Assembly: GCA_944739405.2 (NCBI GenBank)
Contig: OX123190.2
Coordinates: 22,356,807 to 22,420,806, forward strand
DNA from: Euclidia mi
Taxonomy: Eukaryota; Arthropoda; Insecta; Lepidoptera; Erebidae
Length of the DNA: 64,000 bases
Direction: 5' to 3'
Shown here: one piece after another, positions 12,329 to 22,650 of the stretch
Layout: each line of letters begins with the position of its first letter
How positions within the stretch are numbered: position 1 is the stretch's first letter
Notes under the pieces: generated by a model
What the model was told of the DNA's origin: nothing
What the model saw: the letters and a program-made list of their open reading frames with translations, nothing else
Databases searched by the model: none
Position numbers and translations under genes: made by a program

Positions 12329-12646
12329 TTTAGGGCAATTTCAGATTAGCGTATTTTTCTGCGCATATACGGTAGTTTCAGCATACGCGCTTACACGCGC
12401 GACATTACGCAGTTCAAAAAACCGGACTCGTGCGGCGTGTTCGCTCGAAACAGCAGTGGCGTAGTGGGCGCGCGGGGAGGTCTGAGAGATGTCTCTCGCG
12501 GCTCGTGCTTATACGGGCTTTCGGGCTGCGCGTCAACGCTTGTATGAGTAGCGCGTGTGCCAAAAGTCGTGCCTGTACGCGCCTACATGCGCTTCTAAAA
12601 ACGAGCTTATATGCGCGTATAAAACCCTAGTCTGAAACTGCTCTCA
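12329..12646. mobile_element. GC-rich MITE with imperfect inverted ends
   Basis: The left end GGGCAATTTCAGATTAGCGT and the right end (reading inward GAGCAGTTTCAGACTAGGGT) are imperfect inverted repeats of about 24 bp. The inside is unusually rich in GCGC/CGCG and in ...ATACGCGC / GCGCGTAT... words, unlike the flanks. The superfamily is unknown and target duplications are not clear. Confidence 0.6.
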
Positions 12647-14058
12647 GATTCCAACAATTAAACAAACTTGCTATGATGCAGCTTTCTACAATAAATGTAA
12701 GGTTGCTTATTGTTTGCAATAAGACTATGTTGGCCGCCTAAAAAGAAGCGGTGTGTTTCTTTATTTGCAAACTTCTGCAAGAAATTACTTCCTTTTATAA
12801 ATTTGCATTAATGAATCATTATTTAACTAATCAACAGAAAAACAATTCGAATAATTACGAATTAAAGTTCATTATTTACTTTATTTGTCGTTTCAAATTT
12901 TAATCAACTACCAAGGTTTTGAAAGAACAAATTCCAAGAAAATTGCCAAGTTATATTTAAATATCCCTTGAAACGATTTAAAATTATCTTGTGTTCTCAT
13001 AATATGACAAATTATCCTGGAACTCTACCTAAATAATCTTGCTTTGTAATATTCTCTATAAAGACATATCACAATTCACAATAATATAAACCACTAAAGT
13101 CTACTACAGAATAAGTACTAACATAGAGAATACAACAATTACTTTGTAATTAAGATAACAATGCCTGATTCGGTTGACCCAAAATTGTCACATACACAAG
13201 ATATTAATTATAACTACAGTACAATACGAAACAGACCCAAAGACAGCCTTACGTTTAGTAATTAATTTCGTGTCAGCTTTGACAGAGGGCTCACTTGCCG
13301 CTTTCTATAAAAATTGTGGTGTTTGCGAGGAAATTCTGACTGTGTAGACTATTTCACAATTCCTTTCTTCTTCGTACGAAATGTTTTCGCCTCATTTTCA
13401 TACCTTTAATCCATCTTGGATGTATGTAAATTTATACCTAAGATACCGACATGTCACTTACACGACTGGTAGAAAACCTTTTTTTATAACGTGGTGAAGG
13501 CTCCTTGGGAGCCGTCTGGACTCCAACAAGCTATCGTAAGAGTGTGACCGAGTTGGGGTTGGTAAAGAAGGGTGTCTAAAACTCTTATCAAAAAGCATTC
13601 GGAGTCTACTCACTAAAACCACCGCGTTGTCTATAACGTTCACCAGAGAGAACAGACCAACCTTTTGATTATTTTAAAGTATCGACCCCCATTTACATTT
13701 CTAGCCAGCCATGAAAACAGACGAACTTTTTGAAGCTCAGGCACAACTTCATGCAATCGACTTACGTACTTGTCACTGCGTCATGGAGTTTTTTCATGGC
13801 ATTTTCTTATTATCTACATAATTTTAATGTAAATAAAAGCCGCCTATAATTATCTATACCACCATGTGACCGCTATTCCAATATTTGTGGTTCCGACAAA
13901 TTTGATTAACAATCAGACACGTTTTCAATTTCAATTTATTTCGATTGAAAGGATTTATTTCAGGCATTCATTAAATACGTGAATTAATTGCATATTTTGC
14001 TGATCATTTATTTTATTCACACGTTAGTTGCTTTTACAGCGTGGCAGCGTTATCGAAT
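12647..14058. other. No gene recognised
   Basis: AT-rich, no domain-bearing open frame, RNA gene or structured repeat seen. Confidence 0.5.
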
Positions 14059-14234
14059 AAATCATTAGTTTTGAAACTTTCGCGATTTGTATACATCATA
14101 CAATATTATTTTGCGGGTCTTAGTTGCGATAATTTATTTATTTCAAGGCATAAATACCTCTGTTATTCTCCTACGTTTCTACCGGCTTGCAACGCGACTA
14201 AGACCCGCTAAATAATATTGTATGAAATCATTAG
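14059..14234. mobile_element. ~156-bp fold-back element with 10-bp target duplication, copy 1
   Basis: AAATCATTAG at 14059-14068 and 14225-14234 flanks the insert 14069-14224. Arms of about 28 bp (CATACAATATTATTTTGCGG from 14097 and its complement ending at 14224) reach the right end of the element. On the left, about 28 bases (with ACTTTCGCGATTTGTATAC) precede the left arm. A second copy lies at 48443-48602. Confidence 0.8.
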
Positions 14235-14923
14235 TTATTGCGTAGTTGTCGAATTTTCTTGAAAGTCCCTTCCTCAGGTACATTTTTCGGAAATAATTTT
14301 ATGTAATACTTTGAAATTAGCTTGAGTAGGTATACTTTTGTAAACCATAATTTTGTTGAAGCTGTTAATTGAAAATGGAGTCCGATTGTCCAGTACGGAC
14401 TGCGAATTAAAGTTGCTTTCACGTATATGTATTTCGAGATATTTTCTTCGAGACCTATTTTCTTTAAAGAATGTGTTCATTATTTTACATTACAGTTCTC
14501 TACTCTGAGAGTAGAAATAATGTGAGGGCATTTGTCTTAGTTACTTTTTATCCGACTTTATATGCCCCAAAATTTCAAACTGTTGCCAACTTTGTCTAGC
14601 GTTGAGTTTGTGTGTCATTAGATACTGTCATTTTTGATCATTGTGGCCCGAGAGCATTTTCATAGCATATTTTGATGTGATATGATCGTAAATAAATTCA
14701 AAAAGCCATGAATTATATAAATCCTAAACAATAACAACGATAAGTGAGTGAAATATTCATCTAATAAATAATTATTGGAATTCAGTAAAGCCGCACTAAA
14801 TCGATTTGATTCCATACTAAGCCATTAACATATTTGTTTTCTGTATAAGTTTCATTTGCTTCTATGACTGTCAGCTTTCGTAAAGAGAGCAAGATGAAAT
14901 GTTATTTATTCTTGTAGAGTATA
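14235..14923. other. No gene recognised
   Basis: AT-rich sequence; overlapping short minus-strand open frames at 14231-14480 have no recognisable content. Confidence 0.5.
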
Positions 14924-14950
14924 TCTATATAAATAAAATTCTCGTGTCGT

Positions 14951-15014
14951 CAGCCGTTTCGGAGGAGTATTTTAACTAACACTGGGTAGTTAAAATACTC
15001 CTCTGAAACGGCTG
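14951..15014. repeat. 27-bp inverted duplication in Helitron 5' region
   Basis: 14951-14977 and 14988-15014 are reverse complements with one mismatch and a 10-nt spacer. The usual family sequence here is a single copy of TACTCCTCcGAAACGGCTGG, so the left arm is an extra inverted copy. Confidence 0.85.
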
Positions 15015-15442
15015 GACCGATTTGTATGAAATTTTGCATATATATATTCGGTAGGCCTGAAAATCGGTTGTTATCTATTTTTCTAACCCCATGTGGCGAG
15101 GGTGGCCAACCCAAAAATAAAATATGTATTTTTTTATATTTAAAAAAAAATATTATTTATTGATGTTGCATTAAAAATACATATAATTCCTAATATTAAG
15201 CCTTTTAGCATCAACGCCTATTTTTCAATAGCCATATTAGTAATTTAATCATATCATTCGATCAGTTGTCCACGCCATGCGCATACTGGAGTCAAAAAAA
15301 TCGTTTCACAGTGTTAGTCACAAAACGGCTGGCCCGCGTTGTATGAAATTTTATATGTATATTCTTTAGGTCTGAGAATCGGTTGTAATCTATTTTTCAA
15401 ACACTTAAGTAGAATGGTCCAATCCAAACATTATTTTTTACT

Positions 15443-15655
15443 AGAGGACGCCAGCAGCTACGCCTGCATTATTTTTAATTTTACCCGTTTTGGCCGATCC
15501 CGTGGGAATTTCGGGCAATCCCTTCTAGTGCACCCCTACGGTCCCCAATGAACATACATGCCAAATTTCAGCTTCCTGCGCCCAATAGTTTCGGCTGTAG
15601 CGTGTCTGTCAGTCAGTCAGTAACGCAAGGATTTTATATATTAAGATTTCTTGGG
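15443..15655 (+). repeat. Dispersed repeat ending in GTCAGTCAGTAACGCAAGG
   Basis: It runs from TAGAGGACGCCAGCAGCTAC through TTTTGGCCGATCCCGTGGG, CATACATGCCAAATTTCAG and GTTTCGGCTGTAGCGTGTCT to AAGGATTTTATATATTAAG. Shorter relatives lie at about 9195, 33800, 43138 (minus) and 56165. Confidence 0.75.
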
Positions 15656-16378
15656 TAGTTGTACGCCAGGCTCATACGTATGGCAAAAACAAATCGTGTC
15701 ACAATGTTAGTCACGATACTCCTCCTAAACGGGTGGACCGATTTATATGAAATTTATATGTATGTTCGGTTACTCTGAGAATTGGTCGTAATCTATTTTT
15801 AAACCCTTAAGAGAAAAGGGTGGACCAAAACCAAACATCCCAACGACCAAATCTTTATCTTTTGAACAATATTCAATTCAAACAATATTTTAGTATGTGG
15901 CATTAAAAATACATACAACCCTTAATTTTTATCCTTTTATCACCAACACCTTTTTAGGGTTCCGTAGTCCACAAGGAACCCTTATAGTTTCGTCATGTCC
16001 GTCCATCTGTCCGTCCGCAGCCTAGCTCAAAGACGCCTGGTGCTAGAAAGCTGATATTTGACATGAATATAGACATAAGATATTGCAACAAAACTGTAGA
16101 ATAAAATTTAGGAAAATATTTTTTTAAGGGTATCTCCCCTACATACAACCTGTAACAAGTTTAAATGCACATCCTGAAAGTACTTTGTTCAGAATCGGCA
16201 ACTGAATCCATTTCCGTCATTTTTAATATTGTTTATTTTTAGTCTTAAAATAATTAAAATAACGTAAATTTTAGTCACTCATTTTTTTTTTAATTGAGCT
16301 ATTCGAAAATAAACCTTAAATCAAAGCAGAACGGCTTATTTTTAAATGCATTTGTTAAATGGTTCCACGTTGACTTAA

Positions 16379-16611
16379 GGCCTTGCCACACGATACAATT
16401 TTACCACTGATCAAATTTTCAATCGAATTGGCTTTGACCGTCTACACGGCACAATCAAATCACTGATTTGCATTCCGTCCACCCGATTGGTTAAAATCTG
16501 GTGGTACCACCCACCCGATGAACTTGAGTTGGACGACTGGCGTCTACACGTCACGATTTCATCAAGTGATTTAGTCAAGTTGGACGTAAAATTGTGCCGT
16601 GTGGCAAGGCC
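16379..16611. mobile_element. 233-bp MITE, copy 1 of a tandem pair
   Basis: Inverted ends GGCCTTGCCACACG... / ...CGTGTGGCAAGGCC extend to about 26 bp with one mismatch in this copy. The inside is non-coding; open frames across it arise from the repeat. It is preceded by 17 bases (GTTCCACGTTGACTTAA) missing before copy 2. Confidence 0.85.
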
Positions 16612-16723
16612 TTTAGACAAACGCACACATTAATACAACACAATTTTTAAAAAAATTAAGCTATTCGAAAATAAACCTTAAATCAAAGCAGAACGGCTTA
16701 TTTTTAAATGCATTTGTTAAATG

Positions 16724-16956
16724 GGCCTTGCCACACGGCACAATTTTACCACTGATCAAATTTTCAATCGAATTGGTTTTGCCCGTCTACACGACACAAT
16801 CAAATCACTGATTTTCATTCCGTCCTACCGATTGGTTAAAATCTGGTGGTACCGCCCACCCGATGAACTTGAGTTGGACGACTGGCGTCTACACGTCACG
16901 ATTTCATCAAGTGATTTAGTCAAGTTGGACGTAAAATTGTGCCGTGTGGCAAGGCC
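16724..16956. mobile_element. 233-bp MITE, copy 2, in a ~345-bp tandem duplication
   Basis: The terminal inverted repeats are perfect over 26 bp (GGCCTTGCCACACGGCACAA...). The flanks of copy 1 (GCTATTCGAAAATAAACC before it and CACACATTAATACAACACAA after it) are repeated around this copy. The MITE was therefore duplicated together with its surroundings, not inserted twice. Confidence 0.9.
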
Positions 16957-17185
16957 TTTAACTTACACAAACGCACACATTAATACAACACAATAGACGG
17001 CAAAAGACAATAGCACACAATTGACCACGAAAATGTCTATCATCTATCTTTCACTAACGTAGGTAATAAACAACGGGAAAGAGCGAGTCGTAATGTCTCG
17101 CTCGCGTTGGCGCATGACAAGCGCAGCGGGCGATGCGCTTAGACATGTTATGACAAGTACAACCGCGAATATCTATCTGATTCTA

Positions 17186-17493
17186 TCAGTGAGTGCTGTG
17201 AAAACCTTTTTAAAAGTTCACTTGTTTACAAAATGTGTAATGGTGTATAATTTAATAATTATCAACAAGCCGGTGCCGGTGTGGAATGTTCAACATCATC
17301 TTGATGTTGACTTGACACCCCTGGACTTCCTCATTGTGGAGAAATATTAAATCACCAGTTTATTGTGACGAGAGAAAAAGTGCCGAGTAGTTAATTAATT
17401 AAGATACGAGCTGCTTTTGAAAGAGTGAAAAGATGTGATTTGTGAGCAAATAGTGAAGTGCGACGTGGACTAAAGAAATATGATTTAAGCCTG
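17186..17493 (+). other. Possible 5' non-coding exon with GTAAGT donor
   Basis: An initiator-like TCAGTGAG at about 17187 is followed by ~300 bases of unique, moderately GC sequence ending CCT|GTAAGTTATT, a strong splice donor. There is no long coding frame, and the last ATG in the segment stops after two codons. It could be the first exon of a plus-strand gene or of a retained transposon transcript. Confidence 0.25.
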
Positions 17494-17805
17494 TAAGTTA
17501 TTTTATTATTCTATTATTGTAAGTATTTAGATTCACAAGACAACTTTAAACACGCCGTTCTTGTTTATTTCTCTCATTGATATTCTTTTACTTTATCGAT
17601 CAATAATGCTAACTAGGTATGATTAAGTTAAGATAGTCACAATAGTCACTTACGATGTTAAGAAACAATAGATCGTGCATATTAATAACAAACAATAAAT
17701 GATTCGACTGTCCACTCCATAGCCTAAAAGTGTGATGGAAAGAAATACTCATAATATCTTTGGTAATATCAACAGTGGCCGACAAATTGTTCAAACATCA
17801 TTTTT

Positions 17806-17836
17806 GTAAACCCCACTCTATCAGAGTGTGGTTTAC
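17806..17836. repeat. 14-bp hairpin
   Basis: GTAAACCCCACTCT at 17806-17819 pairs with 17823-17836 with one mismatch and a 3-nt loop. Confidence 0.8.
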
Positions 17837-19033
17837 AGACTGAATTTCATACATTTTGTTATATCGTATCTAGTTTCGTTCCTATCAGATCGCTGTTGTT
17901 TGTTTACCATAGCAACCGTTTCGTTTGTGTGCGTGCGCAGATTTGGAGTGACCACGATTTCCACTTTTAATTGAGTTTATACTTTCTTTAAAAAACATTA
18001 TTTACGCAAATAAAAAAATATATTTCAATGCATGCATTATGATTGTAACAAGGTTTTCTAATTGGGGTGTCTGAGGATGTGCATTATTTCCATTACACGT
18101 TGTATATAGTGGGGTTGAATTTTTTTTTGGTTGAGTACCCCATCATGTGGGGTATCATTGGATAGGTTTTAAACAATATTATTAGTTTGCTCAAATCATT
18201 TTTCGATCAAGTGATTGGTTTGTCAAATATCAAGCTTTGAAGTGAAAAAAATTGTTAGACTCAAGTGTCCCCCCCCTCTTCCGGCTAAACTATTAATTTG
18301 GAAGAGGTGAAAAAAATCACAAATGTAGTACATATAATGAATTTAAAAGGAAAACTATCACGGCTAAGTAGATATCACTAGTTTACGAGGAATCGTCGGT
18401 TATTATAAAAATACCTATTTCTGTTAGTTTACATTGGGCGCGCTGGCTTAATCTTAAAGATATACGTACTTTGGTATGTAATGTACTACGGTACTACGTA
18501 TGTATAGTAGTATTATATCTTGGAAACCAAATTTTATGTTTACAATACATAACTGGATACATAGGTACCTAGTATTTTTCTAAACAAAACTTAGGTTCTT
18601 ATAATAGTGTTATTAAAATTATTTTTTCAGCAAAATAAACAGTCGGATTTGTTCTACATTAATACCCTTTGCAGCAAGTCATTATGGGCAACTACGGAAC
18701 CCTACATTGCTCGTGGCCCGACACGCACTTGGCCGGTTTTTTTAATAACCATGTTAGCAATGTTGTCTTATTACTTAATCAGTTATCGGCCCCTACTACA
18801 CTCTTATTCCACATTCTCACACACAATAAGTAAGTTATTATTTTGTATCCTAGAAATTCCCTGGAATTAATTTTTAAGGCAAAATTACTATGACTGACAC
18901 TTACGAGATTAAGCACAGATGTCCTTAATAACTTTTTCAGAAATGTTTCTTGAATTGTGGAATAGGGTTTGGAAAAAGAAGGAAATAGAAAGTAACTTTA
19001 AAAAGGCGATACGGAGTTCGCCGGGTCAGCTAG

Positions 19034-19496
19034 TTACTAATTAAAAATTTATGATCTACGTGTTACTACAGCGGCAACTCATAATGTCAAAAATGGCCAT
19101 CAACCTCAAATAATTTCAGTAACTATCAAATTTAAAAATACTATCAGCTAAGTAAATGCGGTATGTCAGGCTTTTCTACTTTATATTCAATCCATTTGTC
19201 TGTGTAACAGAACTCTCACATTTTAACATAATATCGGTGAATAAAACACTTGATAAAGTCATAAAGTTTTGGTCTGTGTTTGAAAGCAAGCTCAACCACG
19301 TGTTTTGCAAATATGTATGTAATATATCTAAATTTTGTCAACATTATATATTACACTTTATCACACTAGCAGTTAGCTTTTCTACCGGCGGCTTTTTTAA
19401 TTCTGTCATTGTATAATAAAAACAAACTCAAGTACCTATACGACCGAGGCTTAAGTCACGGATCCCATCATCTTACAGCATATATACCTATATATT
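19034..19496. other. No gene recognised
   Basis: An AT-rich open frame at 19156-19416 shows no domain. Nothing else seen. Confidence 0.5.
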
Positions 19497-19756
19497 TTTT
19501 TATTTATAGTCTCACGCCTGTATCCCCGAATTGGTAGGCAGAGGTGTAATATTACACCCACATTTCGCCATGATTTTTTAGGTCCTACGTAATAGGGGGC
19601 GAGTCTATTGACGTACCAGGCACATTACCAGACTCCGTGCTGCTACTGAGAATTTCCTAACGGAAAAACCCAATAACACTTTGCCCGACCCGGGAATCGA
19701 ACCCGAGACCTCCCAATCCCACGCGCACTTTTATGCCGCGAGACCAACGAGGCAGC
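19497..19756 (-). mobile_element. tRNA-derived SINE, head type A, minus strand
   Basis: On the minus strand it starts CTGCCTCGTTGGTCTCGCGG and has a B box GGTTCGATTCC. The shared body ends in GGATACAGGCGTGAGACT and AT-rich tail bases. Closely related to the copies at 8166 and 30362. Confidence 0.85.
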
Positions 19757-20357
19757 ATCTATTTACGTGTGCATAAGCAAAGTTACAGAACATTTTAAAT
19801 AATGGCTTTATAAAGTACAAAATTTTGTCCCCTGTGTGACGTCTGTCCAACTGAAATGACAGATCTTGATAGGTATTAAGCTTCATGTTTAAATCTTCAG
19901 ATTTTGATGACGTTCGCTAACGCCGATCGCATTGTAAATGAAAGTTTGAATGAAACATTTATTTATGAATGCGTAACATAATTAATTATACATAAACGAT
20001 TTCGCAGAAAGTATTAGATCACAATAGAAATTTAAAATATTTTCATGACGAACACACAAATCAATTAGACTTGAAAACGCAAGTGAATGAAGTAATTTCG
20101 TAAGCTAAAACACAGAAATAAAAAACCAAGAACCCTTTTTATTTAATCAAGCAGACTGAAGAATTTTTGTATAACTTACTAAGAATAATATATACAGCGA
20201 TCCAATAATAATAGCTCGGTGCAGAATTTCTAACAAATTCTGTGCGCCGAAGCGCAAGCTTGGGAGGCAACTGGGATAGTGACAGAATAATATTAATGAT
20301 GATTTTGCTGTAGGTATGTTACCACACTTTACAATTAGTCCTAGAAGCAAATTTTTT

Positions 20358-20608
20358 TATATCGCCACGTCTGTATCTCTTGAGGGGTGAAGGCAGAGGG
20401 CAGAGGTGTAATATTTCGCCTCATAAATTTGTTAGTGCCCACGTTATAGGGGGCGAGCCTATTGCCGTTACCAGGCATATTGCCAGACTCCTTGCTGCTA
20501 CTGAGAATTCGGAACAACTTAATAACACTTTTGCCCGACCCGGGAATCGAACCCGCGACCTCCCAATCAGCAGACGCATACGTTATCCACTGGACCACGG
20601 AGGCAGTC
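20358..20608 (-). mobile_element. tRNA-derived SINE, head type B, minus strand
   Basis: The head on the minus strand is GACTGCCTCCGTGGTCCAGT with B box GGTTCGATTCC, related to the copy at 10073. The body includes CAGTAGCAGCAAGGAGTCTG and GGCAATAGGCTCGCC, then CTGCCCTCTGCCTTCACC near the end. Confidence 0.85.
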
Positions 20609-20747
20609 TAAAAGTAATAATTATTATGTTATAATTATCTAGTAAATAATACTAATGCGAGGACGCCGGGATTTTAAAAGCTAGGACGATGATAACAATG
20701 ATAGATGGGTATAGATGAAACATCAAAAAATGTTCGTACCATTTTAC

Positions 20748-20921
20748 CTTGTTGCCCTCCAGTCGTAGCGTGGTGGTGCCCGGCGGGAGAGAGGCAGGCG
20801 GGGTCTCTAGCTGCCGGTTGGCACAGTCCACTGTGATCAATGGGATCACGGCGCCTGCCGCGTCCGAGACCACGTGAGTCATCGTACAGATGCAGGGCTC
20901 GGGACATGTCTGACGCATCGT
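20748..20921 (-). CDS. Exon of a leucine-rich-repeat protein: LRR N-terminal cap
   Basis: A minus-strand exon of 174 bp (58 codons, phase 0 at both ends) between a TTTCCAG acceptor (intron ends 20922) and a donor GTAAAA (from 20747). It encodes an LRRNT cap with cysteines at residues 6, 10, 12 and 33 (pattern CPEPCIC ... TVDCANR), then ETPPASLPPGTTTLRLEGNK. That last part is the hydrophobic start of a first leucine-rich repeat. Such caps occur in extracellular LRR proteins and receptors. G+C is clearly higher than in the flanks, and codon use suits a conserved exon. The exon at 41492 ends in phase 0 with an LRR C-terminal cap, so the two plausibly belong to one protein with two LRR blocks, such as Toll-like or halfway/singed-wings-2-like proteins. 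The exact gene is not identified. Confidence 0.8.
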
Positions 20922-22130
20922 CTGGAAACATTAACTTTCTTAATTTTGTACCATAAATATGTTTAAGCTGCTAAATAGCGGCAGCCTATGAATTACTCTG
21001 ATGCATGAAATATGTTCTGTAGTTTTTGTGAAATAAGAGAAAAAAGACATATTTTATTTAAAGTATCTTTTTTATTATTAGTATTGAGTAATATAATTTA
21101 AGATGACATTGTTTCTTTTACAGATGTAACAATGTCATCTTAAATTATACAGTTACCATATAAATGTCACAGGAGGTGATTATGGTGTTAATCTCCTCCA
21201 CAATTTATCGGCAGTTTTCAATCTAACATTGTTATGTTTGCTCTGTTGAGCAAAATATGTTTCAGTATTAAGTAAGCATTGCTTTTTGAGTAGTTGGGTT
21301 CTCCGATGTAACGTAAGAATTGTAGGTTTCCAAAGCTATCCGCATATGTGTTACTCCATTGTGTTTAGGTACGTGCCTAAGCACTAGGCAAACTGACGTC
21401 GACCGCTTGCTCTTATTGCTCTCATTACCAAAGACTACAAACAAGCATACGGTTTCCGTGACAATACACATTCACAATCGGTATAAGCGTTCGCTAGAAC
21501 AGAGATGAAAATTGAATGTTCTGTAGCAGTAGATAAAGAAGTCGTTTTAAAGTTGAACAGCGCGACAGCGTCTTGTGAGTATATATACTACAAGCTGGAA
21601 AAACTGCGCAGAATATTATAGTGTTTTGAAAGTACTGTAACCTGATGGCTCTAGACTAAACACAACTCAAGTAAAAAAATGCGTTTTCATTCACAGGTCT
21701 TCTGTCTTTATAATAATGTAGTTTTTTATTTTGCAGCATCTAACATAAGATAAAAAATGTGACTTATTCTGAAAATGTAAAATTTCGAGAACCTTTTTTC
21801 AGACAACTACCACTATAAAAATTCTAATACCAATCTAGGCAGAACATGTACACACGGGCAAGGGCGGCTGTACCTTAAGCGCGCTCGTGCACTGAACTAC
21901 CAGATTTAAAAAAGTCTACAAAAGAACAAAATACATAGGTATAAGTAATATATCTGATTAACGATTTATAATACAAAATTAACATAAATATGACAAAACA
22001 AATTAACTCTTTGAAAATGTATTTAAGACACGTTTTACAGCTGTCTCTTTTACTTCTATGAGATACGGTCGAAAACGCCTGGGGTATGAGACAGTAATAG
22101 TTCAATACAAAATCTACCGCGAATTAACAG
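20922..22130. other. Intron-like sequence with one hairpin
   Basis: No coding sequence is supported. A perfect 22-bp inverted repeat lies at 21092-21113 and 21128-21149, with a 14-nt loop. The rest is unremarkable AT-rich DNA. Confidence 0.6.
21092..21149. repeat. 22-bp perfect inverted repeat
   Basis: TATAATTTAAGATGACATTG... at 21092-21113 is exactly complementary to 21128-21149. Confidence 0.9.
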
Positions 22131-22139
22131 TGATCCGTG

Positions 22140-22650
22140 CGCCGCACGCGCGACCCTAAAATGCCCGAAAGCGGGCGAAGTTCGGCATGACGTGGCATGC
22201 CGCGACGTGCCGCGGCATGCCGCGTCGTACCGAGGCGACCCATTGATTGGAATTTAATTTAATCAATAGCACTTCTTGCTGAAGATGAAGATCGACAAAT
22301 ACAAACTGAAACGTTGAAGAGAAAACAATTCTGGGTACATTATTCATGGAGAACAACATTTACTAACGGTGAATTCAGGAATTTATTTACCTACTGATTA
22401 CGTCGTGGCACACTGCAGGATGCCGCCGTGGCATACCGCGGCGTCCCGCAGTATGCCGCGACGTGCCGCGACGTCCCGCAGTATGCCACGACGTGCCACG
22501 GCGTCCCGCAGAATGCCACGGCGTGCCACCGTACGATTGTATCGAAATAAAATATTATGAACTCTTAATTCATTGAAATAAGAATAAAAATGACTTGATC
22601 AGTAATAAAATCCTTTGCCGTGCCGTGCCATGCCGCGACGTCAGTGCGCG
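22140..22650. repeat. GC-rich islet of GCCGCGACGT-type repeats
   Basis: Words such as GCATGCCGCGACGTGCCG recur at 22185-22240, 22415-22530 and 22615-22640. Within it three 30-bp units starting CCCGCAGTATGCC lie at 22445, 22475 and 22505. The apparent arginine- and alanine-rich frame at 22369-22560 is a by-product. Possibly the interior of a GC-rich MITE; ends are not clear. Confidence 0.75.

Larger units (their letters stand above)
15953..18740 (+). repeat. Dispersed repeat with inverted AGGGTTCCGTAGT ends, interrupted
   Basis: The left end AGGGTTCCGTAGT at about 15957 is the inverse of ACTACGGAACCCT at about 18693, followed by CGTGGCCCGACACGCACTTG. Both phrases come from a very abundant lepidopteran repeat. 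The phrase AAAGCTGATATTTGACAT, which follows its left end here, also occurs at the last bases of the window. The interior holds the MITE tandem pair and the possible 5' exon, so the two ends may not come from one insertion. Confidence 0.5.
14924..19033 (+). mobile_element. Helitron-bounded block with nested repeats
   Basis: The left edge A|TCTATATAAATAAAATTCTCGTG is the Helitron 5' end common in Lepidoptera, followed by the family phrase GGACCGATTTGTATGAAATT. The right edge GGGTCAGCTAG|T fits the CTAG terminus and A/T insertion site. Two more partial copies of the 5' region follow, at about 15290-15420 and 15690-15840. Many other repeats are nested inside. Whether the outer ends belong to one insertion is uncertain, because lost or nested copies could give the same picture. 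No Rep/helicase is present, so it is non-autonomous. Confidence 0.6.

Noticed and set aside
16411..16996. Opposite-strand open frames of 71 and 91 codons
   Set aside because: They lie within the duplicated MITEs and are complementary readings of the same non-coding repeat.
18607..18870. 87-codon frame on plus
   Set aside because: It spans the end of a well-known dispersed repeat (ACTACGGAACCCT...), with no domain.
22445..22534. CRISPR-like array of three 30-bp units
   Set aside because: The units are contiguous without spacers, in a eukaryotic intron; it is a simple tandem repeat.
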